Translations under genes and position numbers: made by a program
The notes under the pieces: model-generated
The model's database searches: none
What the model saw: the letters and a program-made list of their open reading frames with translations, nothing else
What the model was told of the DNA's origin: nothing
NCBI GenBank assembly: GCA_019873665.1
Contig: JAIOAV010000002.1
Span: 79,485-113,744, forward strand
DNA: 34,260 nt
Reading direction: 5' to 3'
Source of the DNA: Chloroflexota bacterium
GTDB taxonomy: Bacteria > Chloroflexota > Anaerolineae > JAAYEA01
Shown here: in pieces, positions 16,564 through 23,485 of the stretch
Layout: the number at the start of each line of letters is the position of its first letter
Position numbering within the stretch: the first letter of the stretch is position 1

Positions 16564-17565
16564 CTACTCGCCCAAACGCTGACAAGACTCGCGAATCACC
16601 AAATATGTGGGCAGAATGATGTCTTGCACCTCCTGCCCGGCCACCAACCCCAGCGCCATCCTCGTCACCAGGCGGCCCATCTCGTTCTTGTGTTGCGCCA
16701 CGGATGTGAGGGGCGGTTCCGTGTAGGCGCTAAACGAGATGTCATCAAAGCCGATCAGGGAAAGATCCTGCGGCACGCGGATGCCACGGCGACGGGCATA
16801 GCGCAGCGCACCGATGGCGGTCATGTCGTTGTAGCAAAAGACGGCAGTCGGCGGATCTGGCAGGGAGAGCAAGAGCTGCAAACCCTTCTCTCCGCCGTGC
16901 GGCTGGCCGGTGCCTTCCGCGACAAGGGAAATATCGGGAGTGATGCCGGCAGCTTGCAGCGCTTCGTGATAACCACGCATGCGGTGCGCGCTGGACTTGC
17001 GATCGGCAGAGCCGGTGATATAGCCGATACGCCGGTGGCCCAGCGACAGCAGATACTCGGTTGCCTGTCGACCTCCGCCCACGTCGTCGCTGGCTACCAC
17101 ATGCACGCTGCTGCTGCTCTGCTCGTTGTTGACCAGCACGATCGGGACCTGGATCTTTTCCAGCAAGGGAAGATAGAGGTCGCCGACACGCGATGCCGAG
17201 ATGATCACGGCATCCACGCGCTGCGCCCGCAGCGCATGTACCGCCGCGATCTCGCGGCTGACCTCCGAGTTGGACTGGGCAAGGATGACGTTGTACCCCT
17301 GTTCGAGAGCCATCTCCTCGATGCCACGCACGACTTCGGCGATGAAGGGGTCTGCGATCGTGGTCACCACCAGGCCAAGCGTGCCGCTGTGCTTGGTCAC
17401 CAGGCTCCGCGCCGCCGCATTGGGCGAATATCCCATCTCCATAGCCAGTTGTTGCACGCGTCGTTTTGTCTCCTCTTTGACGAGGGGGCTGTCGCTAAGC
17501 GCGCGGGAGACAGTGGAGTGGGAAACACCTGCTGCCTTGGCGATGTCTTTGATTGATATAGGCAT
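16564..17565 (-). CDS. LacI-family transcriptional regulator of the catabolic operon
   Basis: This 333-residue DNA-binding regulator starts with the LacI helix-turn-helix and hinge (SIKDIAKAAGVSHSTVSRAL, then GYSPNAAARSL). A periplasmic-binding-protein-like ligand domain follows from about residue 62 (LGLVVTTIADPF, FCYNDMTAIGAL, IGFDDISFSAYTEPPLTSV). Such proteins bind a sugar or related inducer and release the operator. It is the first gene of the seven-gene operon. A perfect 14-bp palindrome with a central CG, as LacI proteins prefer, lies just downstream of its own -10 box. Autoregulation of the whole operon is therefore likely. The inducer is probably an intermediate of the pathway encoded behind it. 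Confidence 0.92.
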   Translation of the reverse strand: MPISIKDIAKAAGVSHSTVSRALSDSPLVKEETKRRVQQLAMEMGYSPNAAARSLVTKHSGTLGLVVTTIADPFIAEVVRGIEEMALEQGYNVILAQSNSEVSREIAAVHALRAQRVDAVIISASRVGDLYLPLLEKIQVPIVLVNNEQSSSSVHVVASDDVGGGRQATEYLLSLGHRRIGYITGSADRKSSAHRMRGYHEALQAAGITPDISLVAEGTGQPHGGEKGLQLLLSLPDPPTAVFCYNDMTAIGALRYARRRGIRVPQDLSLIGFDDISFSAYTEPPLTSVAQHKNEMGRLVTRMALGLVAGQEVQDIILPTYLVIRESCQRLGE

Positions 17566-17596
17566 CCTGTCCTCCTACATCCCGAATCGCCACCAG

Positions 17597-17610
17597 TGCA
17601 CACGTGTGCA
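17597..17610. promoter_or_regulatory. LacI-type operator (perfect 14-bp palindrome)
   Basis: TGCACACGTGTGCA is a perfect palindrome with a central CG, the shape typical of LacI-family sites. It starts 6 bp past the lacI -10 box and covers the predicted transcription start, so bound repressor would block initiation. Confidence 0.75.
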
Positions 17611-17616
17611 ATTCTC

Positions 17617-17644
17617 ATTATAGCAGAACTTCTCCTATTGTCAA
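17617..17644 (-). promoter_or_regulatory. Promoter of lacI-led catabolic operon
   Basis: Minus-strand TTGACA (17644-17639), a 16-bp spacer and TATAAT (17622-17617) both match the consensus perfectly. The -35 box overlaps the -35 box of the divergent promoter on the plus strand. Confidence 0.85.
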
Positions 17645-17665
17645 CCTGCGCGTTTCGACTATAAT
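17638..17665 (+). promoter_or_regulatory. Promoter of small cysteine protein gene, divergent from lacI
   Basis: TTGTCA (17638-17643), a 16-bp spacer and TATAAT (17660-17665) lie 31 bp before the ATG. Its -35 shares five bases with the lacI -35 on the other strand, so polymerase binding at the two promoters should be mutually exclusive. Confidence 0.75.
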
Positions 17666-17696
17666 GCGCGCGGGTACAGCCCAGGGAGGAAGATAC

Positions 17697-18017
17697 ATGA
17701 TCAGAGCAGAGATCAAAGCGGGGATCTGCAACCTGCACACGGTGGTGGAGGCGGATTCGTCAGACGGGATGACAGTGCAACTGCGCATCGAGAGTGACTG
17801 CCCTCAGGTGCGCGCCCTGGCGGCTGAACTGACGGAGATAGACGCCCTTCAGGAGCTTTTCAAAGCCCAGAAGGACACGGGCATCCTGGCGTTGGCCGCC
17901 AAACACAGGTTGCACACCTCATGTGTTGTCCCTGTGAGCATTCTCAAAGCCATCGAGGCCGCGGCTCAGATGGCGTTGCCCGCCGAATCCTCCATCGCGT
18001 TGCGCAAGCAAGGATGA
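17697..18017 (+). CDS. Small conserved cysteine protein (resembles DUF6951)
   Basis: This 106-residue soluble protein has three cysteines, each in a motif: C11 (KAGICNLHT), C35 (IESDCPQV) and C76 (TSCVVPVSILKAIEAA), ending in MALPAES. The pattern resembles the small DUF6951 family. The function is unknown; the three cysteines could bind a metal or cluster, or be redox active. GGGAGGA stands 7 nt before the ATG at 17697, and a good promoter precedes it. It is transcribed away from lacI through overlapping -35 boxes. A link to the catabolic operon is possible but is not shown by the sequence. Confidence 0.75.
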   Translation: MIRAEIKAGICNLHTVVEADSSDGMTVQLRIESDCPQVRALAAELTEIDALQELFKAQKDTGILALAAKHRLHTSCVVPVSILKAIEAAAQMALPAESSIALRKQG

Positions 18018-18019
18018 TC

Positions 18020-18157
18020 CTATCCGGTGGGATGCGTTATTGATTGTTGGCCAGAGGGCGAGTTCGCGTCCTCGATGACGATCGGCTCGTGAGGCTCCTC
18101 TAGCAGTCTGGTGCCCACCAGGATGACCAGCAAAGCGGCGGCAATGATCAGTTCCAT
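18020..18157 (-). CDS. Possible 45-residue single-helix membrane protein
   Basis: A short frame from ATG 18157 encodes one hydrophobic helix (residues 2-16) followed by an acidic, proline-containing tail. AGGA stands 8 nt upstream of the ATG. The frame stays open to 18337, but the upstream part lacks protein-like composition and overlaps a terminator-like hairpin. I see no clear promoter. This may be a real micro-protein or chance. Confidence 0.35.
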   Translation of the reverse strand: MELIIAAALLVILVGTRLLEEPHEPIVIEDANSPSGQQSITHPTG

Positions 18158-18271
18158 TCTCATTATCCTGCAGTAGGATGATAGGGGGCAGAGGTTAGCT
18201 CCATACGCGCCCGGCGCTCTATCTGAAGACGTCAAAAGCGGGGAAAAGTTCCGTCCTTTTCGTCGGCACGG

Positions 18272-18305
18272 AAGAGGCACGCCCGGGATTCCGAGCGCGC
18301 CTCTT
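18272..18305 (-). terminator. Hairpin downstream of UxaC-like gene
   Basis: Arms 18272-18282 and 18295-18305 form an 11-bp stem with one G-U pair on the minus-strand transcript and a 12-nt loop. It lies about 30 bp past the UxaC-like stop codon. There is no strong U tract, so termination may be partial. Confidence 0.5.
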
Positions 18306-18336
18306 GGGTGGGCAAGACTCCGGCCAAAGGCTGGCA

Positions 18337-19641
18337 CTAATCGGCCAGCTTCAGCCCCAGCACCCTCTCCAGGTTGCCGATGAGAAACGCGTGGGCCAGT
18401 TCCAGCGCGCCATCTACGGAAAGAGGCGACATGTTGGGATGAATCTGGCTGACCTCGATCCGCGTTGCTAGCGCCTTGGCCAGCTCAAACTTGTACATCC
18501 GGAACTTGGGAAAAACAAACTCCAGATAATAAGCATCAGAATAGTAGCCAATGGACTTGGTCCATGGCACCGCATTCAGCCGCCGCTCCAGTTCCCGCGC
18601 GATATCGGTGGGCTGATTCGAGTACCACCAGTGCCCGGAGGGGAACACATTGTGGCGAATCCAAGCGGCGGCTGTCAGCTCCAGGCCGGAGGTATCGGCA
18701 AGCACCGACGTGGGGAAGCGCACATCCGGATAGTGGTTGAACAAGTAGTCGTAACCGCGCAGCGAGTTCACCCCGTCGAACAAATCCGTGCCGCTGGGCA
18801 CGCCTTGCTCATACACGCTGCGATTCACCCCGACCATCAGATGAAACGGCACCTGATATCTGCGGCAACGGTCAGCCACCTGGTTGATGCCGTAAGCAGC
18901 CCAGAGCGCCTTGTCCGCCTCGCTGAGATTCCCGCCAGCCACCGCCTTGTCCAGCACGCCAGCCGCCTGCTCGTCCGAGACAGGCCGCGTCTGCAGGTTG
19001 GGCGGCGTGCTCAGGGCGGCATACGCCATCTTGAGTTCTGCAAAACGCGCGAATGCCTTGTCCAGCGCCTGGCCAAAGCCAGAGACCGTGCGCGCATCAA
19101 CGCCGGCAAAGGCGCTTAGCTTGTCCCACTCGGCGGGCTTGAGAGCATACTCCATGAATGGGTCGACGCGCAGGCAAGGTGTATAGAACCGAGTATCAAC
19201 TCCGGTGAGATCGTCATCGTACGAGTTAGTGAGAAAGACGCGCTTGATGTTGCCTTTGGCAACGACTTGCTGCCAATAGTCCGGTGCATCTATCGTCCCT
19301 TGTGCGCGATCAAAGATCCTGTCCGCATTCTCTGCTCGCCAATCCTGACGCGGTATCCCATAAAGCGTCTCACACAGCGCCATCAGCCAGTCGTACTGCA
19401 CGGTATTGCGGATCAGATGCAGCTTTTGCAGCAGCACCTGCGTGAAGCGACGTGGCTGATCCAGCGGAAACTCCTGTGGCTGATACTCCGCCGCATTGAC
19501 AAGCTCAGTGTAATAATGATAGCTCAATATGTCGGCGATGCTACGCGCCGTACTGTGCTGGGGCCGGATATGCGTATGAGGGTCATAGATAGGCCAACGA
19601 TCGATCTCGGTGTAGAGATGTTTGACCAATGCGGAATCCAT
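18337..19641 (-). CDS. UxaC-like uronate isomerase family protein
   Basis: This 434-residue amidohydrolase-superfamily protein is related to uronate isomerase, which interconverts glucuronate/fructuronate and galacturonate/tagaturonate. The N-terminal metal motif is PIYDPHTHIRP with H22 and H24, matching PIFDYHCHLPP in E. coli UxaC. Other parallels are NSYDDDL, the FHLMVGVNR strand, the SGHWWYSNQ block (SGWWFNDQ in UxaC) and GYYSDAYYLEF (MLTDSRSFLSY in UxaC). It is about 35 residues shorter than UxaC and divergent, so the substrate may differ. GGAGG stands 5 nt before the ATG at 19641; an ATG at 19659 overlaps that site and is rejected. It follows the sensor kinase gene by 51 nt on the same strand. 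Its likely chemistry suits the tagaturonate end of the nearby cyclitol operon. Confidence 0.75.
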   Translation of the reverse strand: MDSALVKHLYTEIDRWPIYDPHTHIRPQHSTARSIADILSYHYYTELVNAAEYQPQEFPLDQPRRFTQVLLQKLHLIRNTVQYDWLMALCETLYGIPRQDWRAENADRIFDRAQGTIDAPDYWQQVVAKGNIKRVFLTNSYDDDLTGVDTRFYTPCLRVDPFMEYALKPAEWDKLSAFAGVDARTVSGFGQALDKAFARFAELKMAYAALSTPPNLQTRPVSDEQAAGVLDKAVAGGNLSEADKALWAAYGINQVADRCRRYQVPFHLMVGVNRSVYEQGVPSGTDLFDGVNSLRGYDYLFNHYPDVRFPTSVLADTSGLELTAAAWIRHNVFPSGHWWYSNQPTDIARELERRLNAVPWTKSIGYYSDAYYLEFVFPKFRMYKFELAKALATRIEVSQIHPNMSPLSVDGALELAHAFLIGNLERVLGLKLAD

Positions 19642-19692
19642 CCTGTCCTCCCGTTGCATGCAATGTGCTCCTGCGCCATCGCCTGGGCCGAC

Positions 19693-21711
19693 TCAGGCCA
19701 TGTTGCTCCCAACCGCCCGAGTTGTCAAACCCTGCTTGGGCGGCGTGAGAGGCAGGTGGATAACAAACCGGCAGCCCTGCTCCGGCTCACATTCGACGCC
19801 GATCTGTCCGCCATGGGCCTCCACAGCCAGCCGGCAGAAGTAGAGACGCAAGCCAGATCCGCGCCGGCCGTCGTAGGCCTGCGTGCGGAAGAACTTCTCA
19901 AAGAGGTGCGCTCGCTGCCCCTCAGGGATCGGCATGCCCTGGTCCTCGATGGCCACCGTGATACCGCCTGCATCCGCTCGCGCCAAGATGCGCACCGTCT
20001 CGCTGCTAGGGCTGTTCCTGATGGCATTGTGCAAGAGCTCGCCCAAGACCCATTCCAGCACTTCCCCGTCGCCATAGACGGCGGGGAGATCCCCCTTCAC
20101 GTCCATGATGACGCGCACCTGCCGTTCCTGCGCCTCAAAGCTAGAAAAGTCCGCCGCTCGCTCTATCAGCTCCTCCAGGCGCAGCGACGTCACATTGAGC
20201 ATCTGCCGATCTGTTTCCAGGCGGTTCACAGCCAGGAGAATGTCCGTGCGCCGCTCTAGCTGCGCAATGCCCTGCAACGCCAGAGCTAATCCCTGCAAAA
20301 CGTCCTCGCCGCTATCCGGCGGCAAGAACATCTGCGTTGCCTCTACACCCACGCGGGCCAGGCTGAGGGGATTGCGCAGATCGTGCACGATGATGTGGCC
20401 AAGCTCCTCCCGCCAACGCTCCACTTCTTTCTCCTGCGTGATGTCATGCCAGACCAGCAGACGCGCTCCGCCCTCCTCTTCCGCGTACTGGATCGAGGTG
20501 ACAAAGGCGTCGAGAATCCGCAGCTCGCCATTGCTTACCTCGATCGTGAAGCGTTCATCGCCAGAGCGGCTGGTAATGGCATCCACGTAATCCTCGATAC
20601 TGGCTCCCTTGGGGCTGAGCACCTTGACACGCCGTAGATAGGGAGCGAGCGCATCGCGGATATTGGCGCCACGCGCCCGGCTCAGGGGCACACCAAAGAT
20701 CTGATCAGCGGCAGGATTATGTAGGAGGATGATCCCCTCCGGGTCAACAACCACGATACCATCGGCTACCGAGTCCAGCACCGCCTGCAGCAAGCCGTGA
20801 TTGTGCAGCAAGTCTTGGTAGAGCATGGCGTTACGGATGGCGGCTGCGGCAGGCAGCGCCAACGATTCGAACAGCAATAGATCACGCTCCGTGAAATCGC
20901 CGTCTACCTTGTTCACCACTTCCAGGGCGCCGATCGTCTTGCCCAACACACACAATGGCACTGCCATCAAGCTTCGGGTAGTATAGCCTGTGAGCTGGTC
21001 AATGCCGGGGTAGAAGCGGGGATCCTGGCTAACATCATTCACGAGCAAAGAGCGGCTGTGTTTCACCACCCAGTTTGCCATCCCCTGATCTGGCGGGATG
21101 ATAAGGCTGCACAGCTCAGGAGCTTTGCTGGTGGCGCGAAACGCCAGCTCGCCGCTTATCGGGTCCAACAGCAGTACAGAAGCCCCATCCACATGAAGAA
21201 GTTGCTGAATCTCGACCAGAATAGTCGTCAGCACCTGCGATGGATCCAGACTCAGGGTCATGGCATGTGTGGCACGATAAAGGGCGGCTAACTGGCGGCT
21301 GTGCAGATTGGTTTCGCTTTCGGCGCGGCGGCGCATCACGCTCGCCTCAGCACGGTGTAGCGCGGCCACCACGATCTCCGCTGGGACTGTGCCCTGGGCC
21401 GACATGGGAAGGCAATCATATGCGCCCAACCGAATCGCTGCGGTTACAGCATCAAGCGAATCCGCGGGAACAGTGACGAGGCCCGGAATGGCAAACTCGC
21501 TCGCCCTGCGGCAGAGCGCGGCGAGCGCAGGGGCAGGTAGGTCGCTGGGGGCAATGAGGATATCCGGCTCACCAGAAGACACGATGGCCGATGCCGCTTC
21601 CGGCGCGGTCACACGCTGCACACGGTAACCCTGCGCAGCCAAAAGGTCGGCAAGAGGGCAAGCAGCCTCTTCTTTACTCTCTACGAGCAATACGGTCAAC
21701 GGTTCGGGCAT
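19693..21711 (-). CDS. Sensor histidine kinase with degenerate receiver, GAF and PAS domains
   Basis: This 672-residue protein has no membrane helix and is probably cytoplasmic. Residues 5-120 have a receiver fold, but the phosphoacceptor Asp position is proline (P55 in DILIAPSDLP), the acidic pair is reduced to E11-S12, and the conserved Lys is M103. A GAF domain spans about 145-300 and a PAS domain about 305-425. The kinase core follows: H443 in HIIVHDLRNPLS, N562 in LLHNAIRNS, EDQGMPIP (589-596), LFEKFF and GSGLRLYF. ATG 21711 follows a GGGAAGAG site; an in-frame extension to 21843 lacks protein-like composition. No response regulator gene is adjacent, so the partner is unknown. Confidence 0.88.
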   Translation of the reverse strand: MPEPLTVLLVESKEEAACPLADLLAAQGYRVQRVTAPEAASAIVSSGEPDILIAPSDLPAPALAALCRRASEFAIPGLVTVPADSLDAVTAAIRLGAYDCLPMSAQGTVPAEIVVAALHRAEASVMRRRAESETNLHSRQLAALYRATHAMTLSLDPSQVLTTILVEIQQLLHVDGASVLLLDPISGELAFRATSKAPELCSLIIPPDQGMANWVVKHSRSLLVNDVSQDPRFYPGIDQLTGYTTRSLMAVPLCVLGKTIGALEVVNKVDGDFTERDLLLFESLALPAAAAIRNAMLYQDLLHNHGLLQAVLDSVADGIVVVDPEGIILLHNPAADQIFGVPLSRARGANIRDALAPYLRRVKVLSPKGASIEDYVDAITSRSGDERFTIEVSNGELRILDAFVTSIQYAEEEGGARLLVWHDITQEKEVERWREELGHIIVHDLRNPLSLARVGVEATQMFLPPDSGEDVLQGLALALQGIAQLERRTDILLAVNRLETDRQMLNVTSLRLEELIERAADFSSFEAQERQVRVIMDVKGDLPAVYGDGEVLEWVLGELLHNAIRNSPSSETVRILARADAGGITVAIEDQGMPIPEGQRAHLFEKFFRTQAYDGRRGSGLRLYFCRLAVEAHGGQIGVECEPEQGCRFVIHLPLTPPKQGLTTRAVGSNMA

Positions 21712-21885
21712 GCTCTTCCCTTCCCCCCAAAGGCAGCAGCAAGCTTGACAGGGCAATCGCCCTAGGGATCCGATAAGCCGGCGATCCACTAGTATGACGA
21801 GAACGATCACGTGCCTTCCACTGCTCGTGACGATGGCGAACACGGCCCGGGACGAAGGGAAAGCAGGGAACGGTCTTTATGACAG

Positions 21886-21914
21886 ATTATACCATAGACT
21901 CGCATATTTTTCAA
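21886..21914 (-). promoter_or_regulatory. Promoter of sensor kinase gene
   Basis: Minus-strand TTGAAA (21914-21909), a 17-bp spacer and TATAAT (21891-21886) match the consensus at 5/6 and 6/6. The leader to the start codon is about 165 nt. Confidence 0.7.
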
Positions 21915-22029
21915 CTCCCCAATGTTCCTATTCTTGCTATCAAGGATATCATTTTTGCCTCCAGCAAAGAGCTGGGCTCGTTTGTGTCTCATCACGCAAC
22001 GAAGACAATTTGCCCGATCGATGGTAACC

Positions 22030-22058
22030 TTGTGCTTACCACTTGTCTTGGCTATAAT
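22030..22058 (+). promoter_or_regulatory. Promoter of MBL-fold/TPR operon
   Basis: TTGTGC (22030-22035), a 17-bp spacer and a perfect TATAAT (22053-22058) lie 50 bp before the ATG at 22108. The -35 is weak. Confidence 0.6.
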
Positions 22059-22107
22059 GTAGCTGGTTTTGCTGCATTGTTCGAGTCTGAGCAAAGGGGT
22101 TCCGCAT

Positions 22108-22752
22108 ATGCCTGTGGAGATCTTCTGGTACGGTCAGGCCTGTTTCCGGTTGCGCAGTCGGGAAGCAACCATCGTCACCGATCCCTATTCCGATGATATC
22201 GGCTACACACTGCCTAATCTACGGGCCGATATCGTAACCGTCAGTCACGCGCACAGGGATCACGCAAATTATCAGGCCATCAAAGGGAAACCGTACGTCA
22301 TCCTGGGGCCTGGCGAATACGAGATCAACGGGGTCTTTGTAACCGGGCTTTCCACCTACCATGATCAACAACAGGGTAAAGAGCGCGGCAAGAATACCAT
22401 GTATTGGATCGAGTTCGATGACCTGACGGTATGTCACCTGGGCGATCTCGGCCATGTGCCAACCCAGTCCCAGGTTGAGGAGCTGACCGACATTGACGTG
22501 CTCCTGATTCCGGTCGGCGGTGGGCCCACCATTGGCGCCGCAGAAGCCGCCGAAGTCGTCGCTCTCCTTGAGCCCAAAGTTGTGATCCCCATGCACTATC
22601 GCACGCCCGACCTGAAGTTCGGACTGGACGGCGTGGAGAAATTCCTGAAAGCAATGGGCAGTGGAAAGACAGAGCCGGTGGAGAGCTTCAAGGCCAGCCG
22701 CGATGCGCTCCCCGAAGAGACGCAAGTGGTGCTCCTGTCGTACAAGCATTGA
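22108..22752 (+). CDS. Metallo-beta-lactamase-fold hydrolase (UlaG/UPF0173-like)
   Basis: This 214-residue enzyme has the HAHRDH metal motif (47-52), D113 and H116 in LGDLGH, and a later IPMHYRTP with another His ligand. The start, FWYGQACFRLRS, and ATIVTDPY are typical of the UlaG/UPF0173 branch, which includes lactonases and many proteins of unknown substrate. ATG 22108 follows AAAGGGG by 8 nt; an in-frame ATG at 22069 sits too close to the -10 box. It is the first gene of an operon with a TPR protein (13 nt gap) and a membrane-anchored unknown. The hydrolysed substrate cannot be told. It is not in the inositol-type operon, although that pathway lacks a visible hydrolase. Confidence 0.85.
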   Translation: MPVEIFWYGQACFRLRSREATIVTDPYSDDIGYTLPNLRADIVTVSHAHRDHANYQAIKGKPYVILGPGEYEINGVFVTGLSTYHDQQQGKERGKNTMYWIEFDDLTVCHLGDLGHVPTQSQVEELTDIDVLLIPVGGGPTIGAAEAAEVVALLEPKVVIPMHYRTPDLKFGLDGVEKFLKAMGSGKTEPVESFKASRDALPEETQVVLLSYKH

Positions 22753-22765
22753 TCGGAGGATCAAT

Positions 22766-23437
22766 ATGTCCAAGAGCCGCATCTTCATCTGCACAGCCCT
22801 GATCCTGTTCCTGTCGAGCGCGGCGTTTGCCTGTCGTACAACCGGCCCGACGCCATCTGCAGAGCCTTCGGAGGATTTCGCCACACATCTGCAAAACGGC
22901 CGTCTCTTTCTGGAACAGGGAAAGATCCAAGAAGCCATCACGGAGCTGGAGGCGGCGATCAAGCTGAATCCCAACTCGGTGGAGGCGCACTTCCGCTTGG
23001 GGAACGCATATACGCAGGCGAATCGCCTGGAAGAGGCGGAACAGGAATATAAGGAGGCGTTACGTCTAGACGCCAATTCCGCCGATGCCCATTCGAATCT
23101 CGGTGTAGTCTATTACGAGCAGAACCGATTCGAAGAGGCGGCCCAGCAGTTTCGGGAAGCGCTCAGATTGCAGCCGAACGACCCCGAGATCTTGTATAAC
23201 CTGGGTGGCGTGTACGTGCAACAGAACAAGCTGGAGGATGCCATTGCCCAGTTCGAGAAAGCGCTCGAGATAAACCCGAATCAGCCGGAGCCATATTTCG
23301 GCTTGGGCAATGTCTACAAGCTACAGGGCAAAACCCAGCAGGCCATCGAGGCGCTGAACAAGTTCCTGTCGCTCAATCCCCGCGCCGAGTGGCGCACGCT
23401 TGCCGAGAACCTGCTGAAGGAGCTCAAAGGGCAGTAG
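22766..23437 (+). CDS. Exported TPR-repeat protein, possible lipoprotein
   Basis: This 223-residue protein starts with a signal peptide (MSKSRIFICTALILFLSSA). FAC at the end gives C23 as a possible lipid attachment site, though the lipobox is atypical. After a short Pro/Ser linker come five consecutive 34-residue tetratricopeptide repeats (about residues 37-206), each ending in a LNP- or LDA-like turn. TPR arrays bind other proteins. GGAGG stands 6 nt before the ATG at 22766. It lies between the MBL-fold enzyme and a membrane-anchored unknown protein that has TPR-like sequence at its C terminus. The two may form an envelope complex; that is inference. Confidence 0.87.
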   Translation: MSKSRIFICTALILFLSSAAFACRTTGPTPSAEPSEDFATHLQNGRLFLEQGKIQEAITELEAAIKLNPNSVEAHFRLGNAYTQANRLEEAEQEYKEALRLDANSADAHSNLGVVYYEQNRFEEAAQQFREALRLQPNDPEILYNLGGVYVQQNKLEDAIAQFEKALEINPNQPEPYFGLGNVYKLQGKTQQAIEALNKFLSLNPRAEWRTLAENLLKELKGQ

Positions 23438-23485
23438 TTGACCCTTGCCGGTCAGTGCGGGGACAGGTACGGAGAGCCAAAACGC

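Larger units (their letters stand above)
21712..22107. other. Intergenic region with two divergent promoters
   Basis: This 396-bp gap has no convincing gene. It holds the kinase promoter, its roughly 165-nt leader, and the promoter of the metallo-beta-lactamase-fold gene. The middle (about 21880-22060) is clearly richer in A/T than its surroundings. I see no riboswitch that I can name. Confidence 0.7.

Noticed and set aside
16624..17556. Long plus-strand frame opposite lacI
   Set aside because: It is an antisense shadow of an intact LacI-family gene, with low-complexity His/Arg/Gln composition.
22108..22752. MBL-fold protein as the missing IolN hydrolase of the cyclitol pathway
   Set aside because: It lies 4.5 kb away on the opposite strand with its own operon, and nothing in its sequence ties it to diketo-inositol.
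22219..23076. Minus-strand frame across the MBL-fold and TPR genes
   Set aside because: It spans two real plus-strand genes with good ribosome sites and motifs, and shows no domain of its own.
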